This document shows, piece after piece, positions 25,178 to 35,335 of a DNA stretch of 64,000 nucleotides; positions within the stretch are counted from its first letter, which is position 1; the number at the start of each line of letters is the position of its first letter. The stretch comes from Metabacillus litoralis (lineage in GTDB: Bacteria; Bacillota; Bacilli; Bacillales; Bacillaceae), in contig NZ_CP033043.1 in assembly GCF_003667825.1 (NCBI RefSeq), positions 497,001 to 561,000 of the forward strand, written 5' to 3'. The position numbers and the translations under genes were made by a program. Below the pieces are notes generated by a model. The model was given only the letters and a program-made list of their open reading frames with translations, had not been told where the DNA came from and did not search any database.

Positions 25178-26230
25178 TTAATTGGAGAATAATTTTTTGA
25201 TCTCTTCCGTATATTCTCCAGTTATTATTCCTTTTTCCGTTATGATACCTGCGATCAAAATATTAGGAGTAACATCAAAAGCAGGGTTAAACACTTTCAC
25301 ATCTTTTGGGGCAACTTGAATGCCGTTAATCTGAGTAACCTCTTCTGGATTGCGTTCCTCAATCGGTATTTGATCTCCGTCAGTAATAGAGGGATCAAAT
25401 GTAGATAGAGGTGCAGCAACATAAAAAGGAATGTTAAATGATTTTGCTAAAAGTGCTAAATTAAATGTTCCAATTTTATTTGCTGTATCACCGTTTGCAG
25501 CAATACGGTCTGCTCCAACAATAATTGCAGTAATGTCCTTGGACTTTATCGTATGTGCTGCCATATTATCAGTTATAAGTGTAACATCAACACCTGCTTG
25601 CATAAGCTCCCAAGTAGTTAGACGTGCTCCTTGTAAGACAGGCCTTGTTTCACATGCGTAAACACTTAAGTTAATATTTTTCTCTTTGGCTAAGTAAAAA
25701 GGAGCAAGTGCTGTACCATACTTTGCAGTTGCTATAGATCCTGCATTACAAATCGTCATAATTCTGTCTCCATCTTTGAAAACGCTCAATGCATGTTCAC
25801 CAATTAATTGACAAACCTGTTCATCTTCTTTTTCAATTAAGATGGCTTCTTTAAGGATTGTTGATTTTGCTTCATCTATTGTTTGAACATTTGACACACT
25901 TTTCATAAGTCGATCTAGTGCCCAAAATAAGTTTACAGCAGTTGGTCTTGAGCTTGCGAGATAATCATGACTTTTCTGTAAATTTTGATGAAACTCCTCA
26001 AATGATTTTGATTGATCCTGCAAAGCTGCTAGAGCTAAACCATATGCAGCAGTTATTCCGATAGCTGGGGCACCTCGAACTTTTAAAGATTGAATAGCTT
26101 CCCACACATCTTCAATGTTTCTTAATTCAAGGTATTCCGTTACCTGTGGAATCTTTTGTTGGTTTAATAAAGAGACATAATCTTCCTTCCATATGACGGA
26201 ACGAGGAATGGCAAAATTTTCGTTTAACAT
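25178..26230 (-). CDS. mtnA: S-methyl-5-thioribose-1-phosphate isomerase
   Basis: This 350-residue enzyme converts methylthioribose-1-phosphate to methylthioribulose-1-phosphate in methionine salvage. It belongs to the eIF2B-like family, with the substrate-binding [15 protein letters not shown] segment. The catalytic Cys is in [11 protein letters not shown] near residue 160, and the catalytic Asp is in [18 protein letters not shown] near 240. It is second in the mtnKA unit, downstream of mtnK and the SAM riboswitch. AAAGGAG lies about 13 nt before the ATG, a long spacing. Confidence 0.97.
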   Translation of the reverse strand: MLNENFAIPRSVIWKEDYVSLLNQQKIPQVTEYLELRNIEDVWEAIQSLKVRGAPAIGITAAYGLALAALQDQSKSFEEFHQNLQKSHDYLASSRPTAVNLFWALDRLMKSVSNVQTIDEAKSTILKEAILIEKEDEQVCQLIGEHALSVFKDGDRIMTICNAGSIATAKYGTALAPFYLAKEKNINLSVYACETRPVLQGARLTTWELMQAGVDVTLITDNMAAHTIKSKDITAIIVGADRIAANGDTANKIGTFNLALLAKSFNIPFYVAAPLSTFDPSITDGDQIPIEERNPEEVTQINGIQVAPKDVKVFNPAFDVTPNILIAGIITEKGIITGEYTEEIKKLFSN

Positions 26231-26292
26231 TTTATGAAAAAAACTCCTTTAAAAAAATGTGTTGAACCACTAGTAGAATAGATCAATGTGTT

Positions 26293-27495
26293 TTAGATTA
26301 CTGATAAAGCTGTTTGGTTAACAAGGTCTCTAATTTGTTGCGTGTTTTTAATTGTTTTTCTATTTACAATAAGCTCTCTGCCGATTTTTAGGACAATTTG
26401 CTTTGTAGAAATTTTCTTTTCATATGGTTCAATTGTGTCAAGGTCAGCTACATGGGCTAGACCGATTGCTCGTCGGATTAATTCGCATCCTGCATATCCA
26501 GTAGCTTCTTCAAAGATCTGTTCTAAAACATAATCTAAGTAGCCGTCTAACTTCGTATATATTTCTAAACCATCATTATCCCATGATCTTGAAAATTCTC
26601 TTACAAACACATCCCAAGTTGTCTCTAAATGATGGAAAAGAATTTGTTGTTTATTCGTTTCTCGAGATAATGCATTAAAAAGTAAATTCGCAAATACTTG
26701 ACCAACATCAAAGCCGATAGGACCGAAGTAAGCAAATTCAGGATCAATGATTTTTGTTTCTTGTTCATCTGCAAAAATACTTCCAGTATGCAGGTCACCG
26801 TGTAATAGTGCTTCAGCTTTTGTTAGAAAGATCTGTTTAAGTTTAGCAACCTCAACCTTTAATTCATTGTCCTGCCAAATTTGTTCTACATCATCTTGAA
26901 GTTCTGGCTCGTAATCGTTTGTTTCATGATCGAAGAAGGGATCAGTAAAAATAAGGTCTTCAGTTATTTTACAAAGATCAGGGTTGATGAATTGTTGAAC
27001 CAATGATTTTTTATAATGTTGATCCATTCCATAATCAGATGTATAAAACAATGTTTTAGCAAGGAATTCTCCAACATGTTGAGATAATAGTGGTAAATCT
27101 TTTCCACTAATAAAGGCTGCTCTAGCAATTTCAAGATGTGATAGATCTTCCATGATTGTTATTGCTAATGATTCGTCTGAATAAAAAACTTTTGGTACAT
27201 ATTGTGGAACAAATTCCGCTTGCTTAAGAAGTGCATTTGTTTCGATTCTGGAACGATCAAGAGTTAGCGGCCAGCTTTCACCAACTACCTTCGCATATGG
27301 TAATGCTTGTTTAATAATGATGCTTTCTCCATTTTCTGGATCTTTCACCCTGAAAACTAAGTTTAAATTTCCATCGCCAATTTCATTGCATGTTAGTTGA
27401 CTATTTTCAGAAAGCAGCTGTAATTTCTTTGCTAAGGCAATTGCTCCATTTTCAGTTAGTGGTTCGTAAATAGGTGATTTTTTATGTGCACACAT
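26293..27495 (-). CDS. mtnK: 5-methylthioribose kinase
   Basis: This 400-residue kinase phosphorylates methylthioribose on C1. It has the fold of aminoglycoside phosphotransferases, with the catalytic loop [13 protein letters not shown] and the metal-binding [16 protein letters not shown]. The ATG follows GGAGGATAAATAA. The gene lies directly behind a SAM-I riboswitch and is followed by mtnA after 62 bp. Expression should therefore rise when S-adenosylmethionine is low. Confidence 0.97.
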   Translation of the reverse strand: MCAHKKSPIYEPLTENGAIALAKKLQLLSENSQLTCNEIGDGNLNLVFRVKDPENGESIIIKQALPYAKVVGESWPLTLDRSRIETNALLKQAEFVPQYVPKVFYSDESLAITIMEDLSHLEIARAAFISGKDLPLLSQHVGEFLAKTLFYTSDYGMDQHYKKSLVQQFINPDLCKITEDLIFTDPFFDHETNDYEPELQDDVEQIWQDNELKVEVAKLKQIFLTKAEALLHGDLHTGSIFADEQETKIIDPEFAYFGPIGFDVGQVFANLLFNALSRETNKQQILFHHLETTWDVFVREFSRSWDNDGLEIYTKLDGYLDYVLEQIFEEATGYAGCELIRRAIGLAHVADLDTIEPYEKKISTKQIVLKIGRELIVNRKTIKNTQQIRDLVNQTALSVI

Positions 27496-27536
27496 TTATT
27501 TATCCTCCAATTTTTTGTTTTTGGAGGCTTTTCTAA

Positions 27537-27737
27537 AAAGAAAAGCCTCTTTCCAGATTGAAAGAGGCTTGAAGTCATTGCTTCGCACCTCTCATCTTTC
27601 AGAAAGATTTTCTTTCTGATGGAATTAGCACCGTGCCCAACTGGAAGTCCCAGGTATTATTTCATTTTAAGATGAAATATGGTCGGTTGCTGCGGCGTCA
27701 TTGGGCCAAGTCCCTCTGCCAACTCTTGATAAGAGAT
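27537..27737 (-). promoter_or_regulatory. SAM-I riboswitch (S-box) controlling mtnKA
   Basis: On the minus strand the P1/kink-turn element CTTATCAAGAG is followed by GGCAGAGGGACTTGGCCC, TGACGCCGCAGCAACCG and the cacGGTGCTAATTCC segment. The aptamer closes with GATGAGA at 27590-27596. The expression platform is a terminator: AAGCCTCTTT pairs with AAAGAGGCTT and is followed by a T-rich tract. SAM binding favours termination. Confidence 0.96.
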
Positions 27738-27824
27738 TTTTTATTTAAAACATAAGTATATGTTTAGCATATTAAGTATTCGAAAAATTAATGCTTTTCT
27801 AGAAAAATATATCGCTTGATTAGG

Positions 27825-27854
27825 ATATTACCAATGTTACTTTATCTTTGTCAA
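27825..27854 (-). promoter_or_regulatory. Candidate sigma-A promoter of mtnKA
   Basis: On the minus strand a perfect TTGACA, 18-bp spacer, then TAATAT, upstream of the riboswitch. Confidence 0.6.
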
Positions 27855-27892
27855 TATATTATTGGGAATTGCCTAAATATTTGTGAAGTTTC

Positions 27893-28693
27893 TTATTGAT
27901 AAAATTGTGGTAGGCGGTCATCAAAGATTGGGATTTGACTGCGTACCTTTTTGACAACTTCAGCGTCTATTTCGGCTGAGATCATTCCGGCTTTTTCGTT
28001 AGCTTCAGCTACTATCTCTCCCCATGGATCAATGATGAGAGAATGTCCTGCAAATTCATTATTTGGATCAGACCCAGCACGGTTACATGCAACAACATAA
28101 CATTGATTTTCAATGGCTCTGCTTAGCAGTAGTGTTTTCCAATGATGAAGTCTTGGCATAGGCCACTCAGCAACAACAAATAATACTTCTGCACCTTTTG
28201 TTGTATGAGCGCGTATCCATTCCGGGAAACGGATATCGTAGCAAATGACTCCTGCACTTTTCAGTCCACCTATTTCAAATAACCCTTTTTCAGTTCCCGA
28301 AACTAAAAAATGATGTTCATCCATGAGTTTAAATAAGTGAAGCTTGCTATATTCATGGATAAACTCTCCGTTATTGTCCACAATATACATCGTATTTGTC
28401 ACGCTATCTTTGCTTTTTTTTGCAATAGAGCCACCAACAAAGTGAACATTATACTTTTTTGCTAAGTTACTTAGGAATGTTTTTGTTCTCTCGCCATCAT
28501 GATCAGCTATTTCATCAAGGCGAGTTAAATCATAGCCAGTTGTCCAAAGCTCAGGAAGGACAATGATGTTCGGTTTCTCTTGTTCGACTGCTAATGCCAC
28601 TTTTTCTTCTACTTGCTCATAATTAAAATCAGGATCACCAAATTTAATATCAAGTTGAATACATGCAATGATAGGTTTCATTTTTTCAGTCAC
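27893..28693 (-). CDS. mtnU: Carbon-nitrogen hydrolase family protein MtnU (omega-amidase-like)
   Basis: This 266-residue nitrilase-superfamily hydrolase has the catalytic triad visible as Glu in LPELWTTGY, Lys in YSKLHLFKL and Cys in GVICYDIRFPEW. In methionine salvage the final transamination can use glutamine, leaving 2-oxoglutaramate. Nit2-type amidases hydrolyse that compound, which explains the location between mtnKA and mtnE. It is transcribed leftward, opposite to mtnE. No riboswitch lies immediately upstream. Confidence 0.9.
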   Translation of the reverse strand: MTEKMKPIIACIQLDIKFGDPDFNYEQVEEKVALAVEQEKPNIIVLPELWTTGYDLTRLDEIADHDGERTKTFLSNLAKKYNVHFVGGSIAKKSKDSVTNTMYIVDNNGEFIHEYSKLHLFKLMDEHHFLVSGTEKGLFEIGGLKSAGVICYDIRFPEWIRAHTTKGAEVLFVVAEWPMPRLHHWKTLLLSRAIENQCYVVACNRAGSDPNNEFAGHSLIIDPWGEIVAEANEKAGMISAEIDAEVVKKVRSQIPIFDDRLPQFYQ

Positions 28694-28786
28694 ACCTTCA
28701 TTTATAAATTTTTACTTTACAAGTTGCTTCTAACAATATATGATTTGTGACTAGAATTTCAAGAATTTTTTGAGTAGGTGTAGAAA

Positions 28787-29962
28787 ATGAAAGTTTTTGA
28801 GCAATCCCATTTATTAAATACATTACCCAAGCAATTTTTTGCCAGTCTTGTTGCAAAAGTAAATACAATTGTAGAGCAGGGACATGATGTTATTAATTTA
28901 GGTCAGGGTAACCCTGATCAACCAACTCCGGAACATATCGTTCAGGCAATGGAGAAAGCCGTTAGAAATCCTCAAAATCACAAATATTCGCCATTTCGTG
29001 GGCAAATGTTTTTAAAGGAAGCTGTCGCAACCTTTTACAGAAGAGAGTACGGAGTGGAGGTAGATCCTGCTAGTGAAGTAGCGATTCTATTCGGAGGAAA
29101 GGCTGGGTTAGTTGAGGTTCCTCAATGCTTGTTAAATCCGGATGATGTTGTGCTTGTACCTGATCCTGGATACCCGGATTATTGGTCAGGAGTAGAATTG
29201 GCACGTGCCAAAATGGAAGTGATGCCTTTATTAAGCGAAAATCAGTTCCTACCGGATTACAAGAGCTTATCTAAAGACGCTGTAGAAAAGGCGAAGCTAA
29301 TGTTTTTGAATTATCCTAATAATCCTACTGGTGCTACGGCAAACGAAAGTTTCTTTGAGGAAACAGTTTCATTCGCAAAAGAAAATAACATCTGTGTGGT
29401 TCATGATTTTGCATATGGAGCAATTGGCTTTGATGGAAAAAAGCCAATTAGCTTTTTACAAACAACTGGTGCTAAAGATATCGGTATCGAAATTTATACC
29501 TTTTCCAAAACCTTTAATATGGCTGGTTGGAGAATTGGTTTTGCTGTTGGAAATCCTTCAGTGATTGAAGCTATAAATTTATTGCAAGATCATATGTATG
29601 TAAGTGTATTTAGTGCTATTCAAGAAGCAGCTGCACATGCGTTACTTAGTCCGCAAACATGTGTTGAAGAACTAAATGCACGTTACGAATCACGTAGAAA
29701 TGCTCTCATTACAGCTGTTCGTGAGATCGGTTGGGATGTTACGGCACCGTCAGGATCGTTTTTTGCTTGGTTGCCAGTTCCAAAACAATTTGATTCTTCT
29801 GAGGAGTTTTCTGATTTTCTACTTCAGCATGCACACGTCGTTGTAGCACCAGGAGTAGGCTTTGGTGAATATGGTGAGGGATACGTTAGAGTTGGTTTAT
29901 TAACATCCGAGGACCGGCTTAGAGAAGCTGCCGATAGAATTAAGGCCCTTAATCTTTTTTAA
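28787..29962 (+). CDS. mtnE: Aminotransferase MtnE, methionine salvage
   Basis: This 391-residue fold-type I PLP aminotransferase converts 2-oxo-4-methylthiobutanoate to methionine, the last step of the pathway. The PLP lysine is in YTFSKTFNMAGWRIGF. Substrate-arginine and PLP contacts are in LNYPNNPTGA and DFAYGAIGFDG. It diverges from mtnU and precedes mtnW across a terminator, a promoter and a riboswitch, so it is transcribed separately. AGTAGGTG lies before the ATG. Confidence 0.93.
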   Translation: MKVFEQSHLLNTLPKQFFASLVAKVNTIVEQGHDVINLGQGNPDQPTPEHIVQAMEKAVRNPQNHKYSPFRGQMFLKEAVATFYRREYGVEVDPASEVAILFGGKAGLVEVPQCLLNPDDVVLVPDPGYPDYWSGVELARAKMEVMPLLSENQFLPDYKSLSKDAVEKAKLMFLNYPNNPTGATANESFFEETVSFAKENNICVVHDFAYGAIGFDGKKPISFLQTTGAKDIGIEIYTFSKTFNMAGWRIGFAVGNPSVIEAINLLQDHMYVSVFSAIQEAAAHALLSPQTCVEELNARYESRRNALITAVREIGWDVTAPSGSFFAWLPVPKQFDSSEEFSDFLLQHAHVVVAPGVGFGEYGEGYVRVGLLTSEDRLREAADRIKALNLF

Positions 29963-29983
29963 GACATTACGCCTTAATTTTTT
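29940..29983 (+). terminator. Terminator after mtnE
   Basis: TTAAGGC at the gene end pairs with GCCTTAA and is followed by TTTTTT. Confidence 0.75.
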
Positions 29984-29987
29984 CCTC

Positions 29988-30016
29988 TTGACAGTAGAAG
30001 TGAGATCTGGCATAAT
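29988..30016 (+). promoter_or_regulatory. Sigma-A promoter of mtnWXBD
   Basis: A perfect TTGACA, a 17-bp spacer and CATAAT (5/6), about 25 bp before the riboswitch. Confidence 0.8.
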
Positions 30017-30042
30017 CCATATTAATTTCAAAAATGAACGTT

Positions 30043-30210
30043 TCGTTCTTATCAAGAGCAGGTGGAGGGACTAGCCCAATGAAGCCCGGCAACCGACTTA
30101 ACTTAGGTTAAGCACGGTGCTAATTCTTGCAGCATTCGCTGATAGATAAGGAGATTGCTTATTACTTATGCATTTAGTAACCTCTTTGATCTATCAAAGA
30201 GGTTTTTTTT
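30043..30210 (+). promoter_or_regulatory. SAM-I riboswitch (S-box) controlling mtnWXBD
   Basis: CTTATCAAGAG, GGTGGAGGGACTAGCCC, TGAAGCCCGGCAACC and CACGGTGCTAATTC are the conserved aptamer segments. The aptamer closes at GATAGATAAGGAG. The terminator arms AACCTCTTTGAT and ATCAAAGAGGTT are followed by eight T. Confidence 0.97.
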
Positions 30211-30330
30211 ATTTAAAAAAACAGAAAAAATAGAAAAGGAATGTTATGCATAAACTAAATAAAGATGATAGAATTAGTACGATAAATAGAAAGATTCAGA
30301 AAACGTGATATATAGAAAGTAGGGTTTTAA

Positions 30331-31572
30331 GTGAGTGAAGTCATTGCTACATATCTTGTACACGATGCTAAAGGAGATTTACATAAAAAAGCAGAAGGAA
30401 TTGCTTTAGGATTAACGGTTGGTTCCTGGACAGATCTTCCATTACTTGAACAGGAGCAACTTAAAGCTCATAAAGGTCGTGTTCTAGAGGTCAGTCAGCT
30501 AGAATCTTGTGACAAAACAAATCAATTTTTAGGAAAAATCGTAACTAAAGGAATAATTAAAATTGCTTATCCGAGTATAAATTATAGTCATGATCTCCCC
30601 GCCATATTAACAACTGTTTTCGGAAAGCTATCTCTAGACGGTGAAGTAAAATTACTTGATTTAGAGTTCTCGGAAGTTGTGAAAGCAGCGTTTCCGGGGC
30701 CGAAATTTGGTGTACAAGGAATTCGGGAATTAGTCGGTGTTTATAATCGCCCTTTATTAATGAGTATTTTTAAGGGTGTAATTGGTCGTGACTTACAATA
30801 TTTAAAAGATCAGTTAAGACAGCAAGTATTGGGTGGGGTTGATTTAGTAAAAGACGATGAAATTCTGTTTGATAATCCATTAACTCCATTCGAGGAGCGA
30901 ATTCTTGCTGGTAAAGAGGTATTAAACCAGGTGTTTCAAGAAACTGGACATAAAGCTTTATATGCTGTGAATTTGTCTGGTAAAACATTTGATCTTAAAG
31001 ATAAAGCTAAAAAAGCTTCAGAGCTTGGTGCAAATGTTTTGTTGTTTAACGTATTTGCATACGGGTTAGATGTACTACAAAGCTTAGCAGAAGATCCGGA
31101 TGTAACGGTGCCTATTATGGCTCACCCTGCTGTGAGCGGAGCTTCTACTGCATCCAGCTTATATGGATTTTCAAGTTCACTTTTACTAGGTAAGCTATTA
31201 CGAATATCTGGTGCTGATTTCTCTTTATTCCCTTCTCCATATGGAAGTGTAGCATTAGATCGAAAAGAAGCCTTAGGTATTGCAGAAAATTGTCTGAAGA
31301 AAGAATCCTTTAAGCAATCGTTTCCAGTTCCTTCTGCAGGAATTCATCCAGGTTTAGTTCCGTTGCTTATGAATGATTTCGGTATAGATTCAATAATAAA
31401 TGCTGGTGGTGGTGTTCATGGTCATCCAAATGGAGCAATTGGCGGTGGACAAGCATTCCGATCAGCAATTGACGCAACTCTAGCAGGCACTTCTTTAAAA
31501 GAAGCAGCGAACGTACATGAAGATCTCAAACTTGCCATAGATCTTTGGGGTGTCAAAGAGGTGAGTAAATGA
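30331..31572 (+). CDS. mtnW: 2,3-diketo-5-methylthiopentyl-1-phosphate enolase (RuBisCO-like)
   Basis: This 413-residue RuBisCO-like protein enolises diketo-methylthiopentyl phosphate. The active-site [10 protein letters not shown] motif contains the carbamylated Lys. Phosphate-binding loops appear as [11 protein letters not shown] and [21 protein letters not shown]. The start is GTG with AGTAGGG upstream. It heads a tight operon: its stop overlaps the mtnX start by four bases. It is controlled by the SAM riboswitch upstream. Confidence 0.96.
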   Translation: MSEVIATYLVHDAKGDLHKKAEGIALGLTVGSWTDLPLLEQEQLKAHKGRVLEVSQLESCDKTNQFLGKIVTKGIIKIAYPSINYSHDLPAILTTVFGKLSLDGEVKLLDLEFSEVVKAAFPGPKFGVQGIRELVGVYNRPLLMSIFKGVIGRDLQYLKDQLRQQVLGGVDLVKDDEILFDNPLTPFEERILAGKEVLNQVFQETGHKALYAVNLSGKTFDLKDKAKKASELGANVLLFNVFAYGLDVLQSLAEDPDVTVPIMAHPAVSGASTASSLYGFSSSLLLGKLLRISGADFSLFPSPYGSVALDRKEALGIAENCLKKESFKQSFPVPSAGIHPGLVPLLMNDFGIDSIINAGGGVHGHPNGAIGGGQAFRSAIDATLAGTSLKEAANVHEDLKLAIDLWGVKEVSK

Positions 31573-32231
31573 GTGATCGAGTAATTATATGTGATTTTGA
31601 TGGGACGATTACAGAGACTGATAATATTATTGCAATTATGAAAAGATTTGCTCCACCAGAATGGGATGCTTTAAAAAATGATGTATTATCACAAAGAATC
31701 TCTATTCAAGAGGGTGTTGGGAAAATGTTTCAATTACTACCATCTTCTTCTAAGGACGAAATTGTGAACTACATTTTAAATCATGCGCAAATACGTTCTG
31801 GATTTAAGGAATTTGTTCAATATACAAAAAAGAACAATATCCCTCTTTTTATTGTTAGTGGAGGAATTGATTTTTTTGTTTATCCATTACTTCAAGGGTT
31901 AATTGAAGAAGAACAAATATATTGTAATAGGGCGAATTTTAGTAATGAAAACATTAAAATAGAATGGCCTTTTAGTTGTGATGATTCTTGTTCGAATGAT
32001 TGCGGTTGCTGTAAGCCGTCACTTATCCGCAAGCTAACAAAGTCTACTCAAGAAAAAATTGTAATAGGAGATTCAATAACGGATCTTCAAGCTGCAAAAC
32101 TAGCAGATTATGTAATAGCAAGAGATTTGCTATTAGAAAAATGTCAGGACCTTCATTTGCCACATCAGCCCTTTACAACTTTTTATGATGTGATTAATAT
32201 TTTAGAAAAGCTAGAGGAGGTGAAGGCATGA
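31569..32231 (+). CDS. mtnX: 2-hydroxy-3-keto-5-methylthiopentenyl-1-phosphate phosphatase
   Basis: This 220-residue HAD-family phosphatase gives dihydroxyketomethylthiopentene, the substrate of MtnD. Motif I is [14 protein letters not shown], motif II is [10 protein letters not shown], and motif III/IV is [19 protein letters not shown] Cys-rich segment, [11 protein letters not shown] near residue 140, is typical of Bacillus MtnX. The gene overlaps both neighbours by four bases, which indicates translational coupling. Confidence 0.95.
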   Translation: MSDRVIICDFDGTITETDNIIAIMKRFAPPEWDALKNDVLSQRISIQEGVGKMFQLLPSSSKDEIVNYILNHAQIRSGFKEFVQYTKKNNIPLFIVSGGIDFFVYPLLQGLIEEEQIYCNRANFSNENIKIEWPFSCDDSCSNDCGCCKPSLIRKLTKSTQEKIVIGDSITDLQAAKLADYVIARDLLLEKCQDLHLPHQPFTTFYDVINILEKLEEVKA

Positions 32232-32851
32232 CCGTTTTCAACCAACGGTGGGAGGAATTAGCTGACATAAAGAGGGTGTTAGCAAAACGAGATTGGTTTC
32301 CAGGTACAAGTGGGAATCTAGCGATAAAAGTGAGCGATGAACCTATCGAGTTCCTTGTAACAGCAAGTGGTAAAGATAAGACGAAGGAAACAGATGAGGA
32401 CTTTTTACTAGTTAATGGAGAAGGAAAGCCGGTTGAGGATACTCACTTAAAGCCTTCTGCAGAAACATTATTACATGTAGAGATTTTTAATAAAACAAAA
32501 GCTGGGTGCAGCCTTCACGTTCATACAGTTGACAATAATGTTATATCAGAGCTCTACGGTGATAAAGGAAAGATTACATTTAGAGGACAGGAAATTATTA
32601 AAGCATATGGCTTATGGGAAGAGGATGCTGAATTTACAATCCCAATCATCTATAACTATGCACATATTCCAACTTTAGCGGAAAACTTTAGTGAGTTTGT
32701 AAAAGAAGATGCGGGGGCAGTTCTTATTAGAAATCATGGAATAACCGCATGGGGAAGAGATGCATTAGAAGCGAAGAAATATTTAGAAGCAAGTGAATTT
32801 TTATTTTCCTATCATCTGAAGCTATTATCATTACAATCAGTTTTGACTTAA
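32228..32851 (+). CDS. mtnB: Methylthioribulose-1-phosphate dehydratase
   Basis: This 207-residue class II aldolase-fold zinc enzyme dehydrates methylthioribulose-1-phosphate. The substrate loop [11 protein letters not shown] and the zinc ligands in [10 protein letters not shown] and the distal [10 protein letters not shown] are visible. The start overlaps the mtnX stop, with GAGGAGGTGAAGGC just before it. It is followed by mtnD after 57 bp with its own ribosome site. Confidence 0.95.
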   Translation: MTVFNQRWEELADIKRVLAKRDWFPGTSGNLAIKVSDEPIEFLVTASGKDKTKETDEDFLLVNGEGKPVEDTHLKPSAETLLHVEIFNKTKAGCSLHVHTVDNNVISELYGDKGKITFRGQEIIKAYGLWEEDAEFTIPIIYNYAHIPTLAENFSEFVKEDAGAVLIRNHGITAWGRDALEAKKYLEASEFLFSYHLKLLSLQSVLT

Positions 32852-32908
32852 TGACAATAGGAAGGAAAAAATTATATAAAACATACTATATAACGGAGGA
32901 GAAAGATC

Positions 32909-33451
32909 ATGGCAGTAATTAAAGTTAGAAATACAAATGAAGTAATTGAAGGTCAAGAACAGGTTTCAAATTTTTTAGAGAAACAAGGTGTTCTTTATGA
33001 GCATTGGGATATGAGTAAACTTCCTTCACACTTAGTTGAAAAATTTGTTCTTAGCGATGAAGAAAAATCTGAAATTTTAGCAGCATACAAATCTGAAATT
33101 GAAGATTTAGCTGAAAGAAGAGGATATAAGACTTGGGACATCGTAGCGTTATCAGATGCTACACCAAATCTTGAAGATTTATTAAAAAAATTCGAAAATG
33201 TTCATACACACACTGAAGATGAAGTACGTGCTATTACTGCAGGTCACGGTATTTTCATTATTAAAGGCGATGAGCAAGTTGGTTACTTTGATGTAGAATT
33301 AGAAGCTGGGGATGTTATTTCGGTACCAGAGGGTAACCCTCATTTCTTTACATTAATGGAAGACCGTCAAGTTGTAGCAGTTCGCTTGTTTATTGAAACA
33401 GAGGGATGGGTAGCTCATCCATACCAAGAAGAACAAGAATTAAATAAATAA
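32909..33451 (+). CDS. mtnD: Acireductone dioxygenase
   Basis: This 180-residue cupin metalloenzyme oxidises the acireductone to 2-oxo-4-methylthiobutanoate and formate (Fe form) or off-pathway products (Ni form). Metal ligands are in HTHTEDEVRAITAGHG and the second cupin motif VPEGNPHFFTL. CGGAGGAGAAAG precedes the ATG. It is the last gene of the mtnWXBD operon and is followed by a strong terminator. Confidence 0.96.
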   Translation: MAVIKVRNTNEVIEGQEQVSNFLEKQGVLYEHWDMSKLPSHLVEKFVLSDEEKSEILAAYKSEIEDLAERRGYKTWDIVALSDATPNLEDLLKKFENVHTHTEDEVRAITAGHGIFIIKGDEQVGYFDVELEAGDVISVPEGNPHFFTLMEDRQVVAVRLFIETEGWVAHPYQEEQELNK

Positions 33452-33456
33452 TAGTG

Positions 33457-33489
33457 AAAAAGCGTAGAACTAAAGATTCTACGCTTTTT
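33457..33489. terminator. Bidirectional terminator after mtnD
   Basis: AAAAAGCGTAGAA pairs perfectly with TTCTACGCTTTTT around a 7-nt loop. Confidence 0.92.
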
Positions 33490-33493
33490 GCAT

Positions 33494-35185
33494 TTACATA
33501 TTCATTAGCTCATGTTTTCTTTTTGTAAGTAACTGGAAGGAATCTTCTAACTCATGATATTTCTCTGATTCTGGTTTTAATAAACTTAATTCACCAAGTA
33601 CAGCTGAAATTTCAGTATTGAGAAGAAGTAATTCTTCTTCAATTGATTGCTTTGAATTGCTTTTATTTGTTCTTTTCTTAAGCTCATATTCTTCAACTGT
33701 CATTTCCATTCGTTTTATCTTTTTTTCTTCAAAAACAAGTAATTTTTCACATACAGAATTTAAGAAGTAATAATCATGTGATACTACTAGGATTGTACCA
33801 GGAAATTCGGATAATGTTTGCTCTAATTGATTACGGCTTGCTAGATCTAAATGATTTGTAGGCTCGTCAAGAATAAGTAAATCATATTCATGCAATAAAA
33901 GGTTGGTAAGCTTTACTTTTGTCCGCTCTCCTAAACTAAGACTGGAAATAGGTTGATTTAGCTTACTTGCTTTTATCCCCATATTTGCAAATGTAGTTCT
34001 TGCTTTTAATAAGTTATTTTTATCAGTGAGATTTAATGCCTCATAGACAGTTTGAGATAATGACATATCTGCTACATCTTGACTAAGATAAGCGATCTTA
34101 AGAGATGAACTCTTTGACAAGCTACCATTAGTTAGAGGTTCAACACCTATGAGCATGCGCAAAAAGGTTGTTTTGCCACAGCCATTAGGTCCAACAAGAC
34201 CTAATCTTTCTCCATGATTTATATAGAAATAGCTGCTCTTAAACAGGGATACCGAATGAAAGCTTTTTGAGAGATCTTTTGCCTCTATCAATCTTTTTCC
34301 ATGTTTTTTATTTCCTTCAAATTGAAACCTTACACTCAATTCTTCTAATGGTTTATCTATTTCATTTTTCTCAAGTTCTTTATTAAGTCTTTTCATTTTA
34401 GATTTTATGGCTTTATCTAATTTCTTAGCCTTTACACCATGAAACTCCTTAAAGCCCTCTTGGTCTCTCATTGTTCGATGAGCCTTGCCGGACCATTGCT
34501 GTAATAGGGACAATTGCCTTTCAATTCTTTTCTTTTCATTTTGTTGAATGTCATAATGGTGGAGCTGGTCTTCTCGATTTTTTTTCTTTTTTTCATAAAA
34601 AGTTGTGTAATTTCCATCATAAATCGTTAATTTACTATTTTCTAGGTCAAATATTTTTGTTACTGTTTTATCCAAAAAATAACGGTCATGAGAAATAATC
34701 ATCACAGCTCCCTGAAACAATCTTACCTTTTCAACAAGCCAATTTATTCCATGTAGATCAAGGTGATTTGTTGGTTCATCTAAGATTAAAATATCTGGAT
34801 TGGTTGACCATACTTCGGCTAAGGAAATTTTTAATTTTTCTCCACCACTTAAATGATCCATTCGTTCCTTTTCCCATGAATGAACTTTCTTTAATCCTAG
34901 CTCACTCGCTTTCTCCAAGAATTCACTAGAGATGGAACCAGTTTCATTAAACATGTATTCAATCGATTGTTTAAGGTATCCGATTTTTATATGTTGTTTA
35001 CAATGAACCGTTCCGCTGTCAGCTTCTAAGCTTCCGTAAATAATATTGGCAAGTGTTGTTTTTCCTGCACCATTATGACCAACAAGACCAATTCGGTCAT
35101 TGTGGTAGATATCAAAAGTAAGATCCGTAAATAGTTGTTTTTCTCCATAGCTTTTTGAAATATTTCTTGCTTGTAATGTAAAAAT
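33494..35185 (-). CDS. ABC-F ribosome-protection protein (VmlR/Vga-like), apparent ATT start
   Basis: This protein of about 563 residues has two ABC ATPase domains and no membrane segments. Domain 1 has Walker A GHNGAGKTT (36-44), signature LSGGEK and DEPTNHLD. Domain 2 has GPNGCGKTT, LSLGER and DEPTNHLD. The interdomain linker contains WSGKAH..EGFKEF..VKAKKLDKAIKSK, the pattern recalled for VmlR/Vga proteins that rescue ribosomes from lincosamides, streptogramins A and pleuromutilins. The first in-frame ATG is at 34954 and would delete Walker A of domain 1. The frame stays open up to ATT at 35185, which has GGGAGG 7 nt upstream and an in-frame TAG just before it, so ATT is the likely start. 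A leader with terminator features precedes it. Drug specificity is inferred, not shown. Confidence 0.85.
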   Translation of the reverse strand: MFTLQARNISKSYGEKQLFTDLTFDIYHNDRIGLVGHNGAGKTTLANIIYGSLEADSGTVHCKQHIKIGYLKQSIEYMFNETGSISSEFLEKASELGLKKVHSWEKERMDHLSGGEKLKISLAEVWSTNPDILILDEPTNHLDLHGINWLVEKVRLFQGAVMIISHDRYFLDKTVTKIFDLENSKLTIYDGNYTTFYEKKKKNREDQLHHYDIQQNEKKRIERQLSLLQQWSGKAHRTMRDQEGFKEFHGVKAKKLDKAIKSKMKRLNKELEKNEIDKPLEELSVRFQFEGNKKHGKRLIEAKDLSKSFHSVSLFKSSYFYINHGERLGLVGPNGCGKTTFLRMLIGVEPLTNGSLSKSSSLKIAYLSQDVADMSLSQTVYEALNLTDKNNLLKARTTFANMGIKASKLNQPISSLSLGERTKVKLTNLLLHEYDLLILDEPTNHLDLASRNQLEQTLSEFPGTILVVSHDYYFLNSVCEKLLVFEEKKIKRMEMTVEEYELKKRTNKSNSKQSIEEELLLLNTEISAVLGELSLLKPESEKYHELEDSFQLLTKRKHELMNM

Positions 35186-35335
35186 AAAAAAACCTCCCTA
35201 TTCCTAGAGAGATCAGTCAAAAAGATATACAAAACCTGTATTACGAAACAAAGGTATACTATTAAAGAAAGCATACCTATTTTAACGACTAAAGGAATGT
35301 ATATGTTAACATGCAGACTAATCCAATTCTCTAGG
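35186..35335 (-). promoter_or_regulatory. Attenuator-like leader of the ABC-F gene
   Basis: On the transcript GATCTCTCT pairs (with wobbles) with AGGGAGGTT and is followed by T residues. This forms a terminator that also buries the ribosome site. An upstream CCTAGAGA (35328-35335) is exactly complementary to TCTCTAGG (35203-35210) in the terminator arm, giving an alternative antiterminator. A 7-codon frame, MLTYTFL (35289-35312), lies between them. This layout matches drug-inducible attenuation known for vmlR/vga-type genes. Confidence 0.55.
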
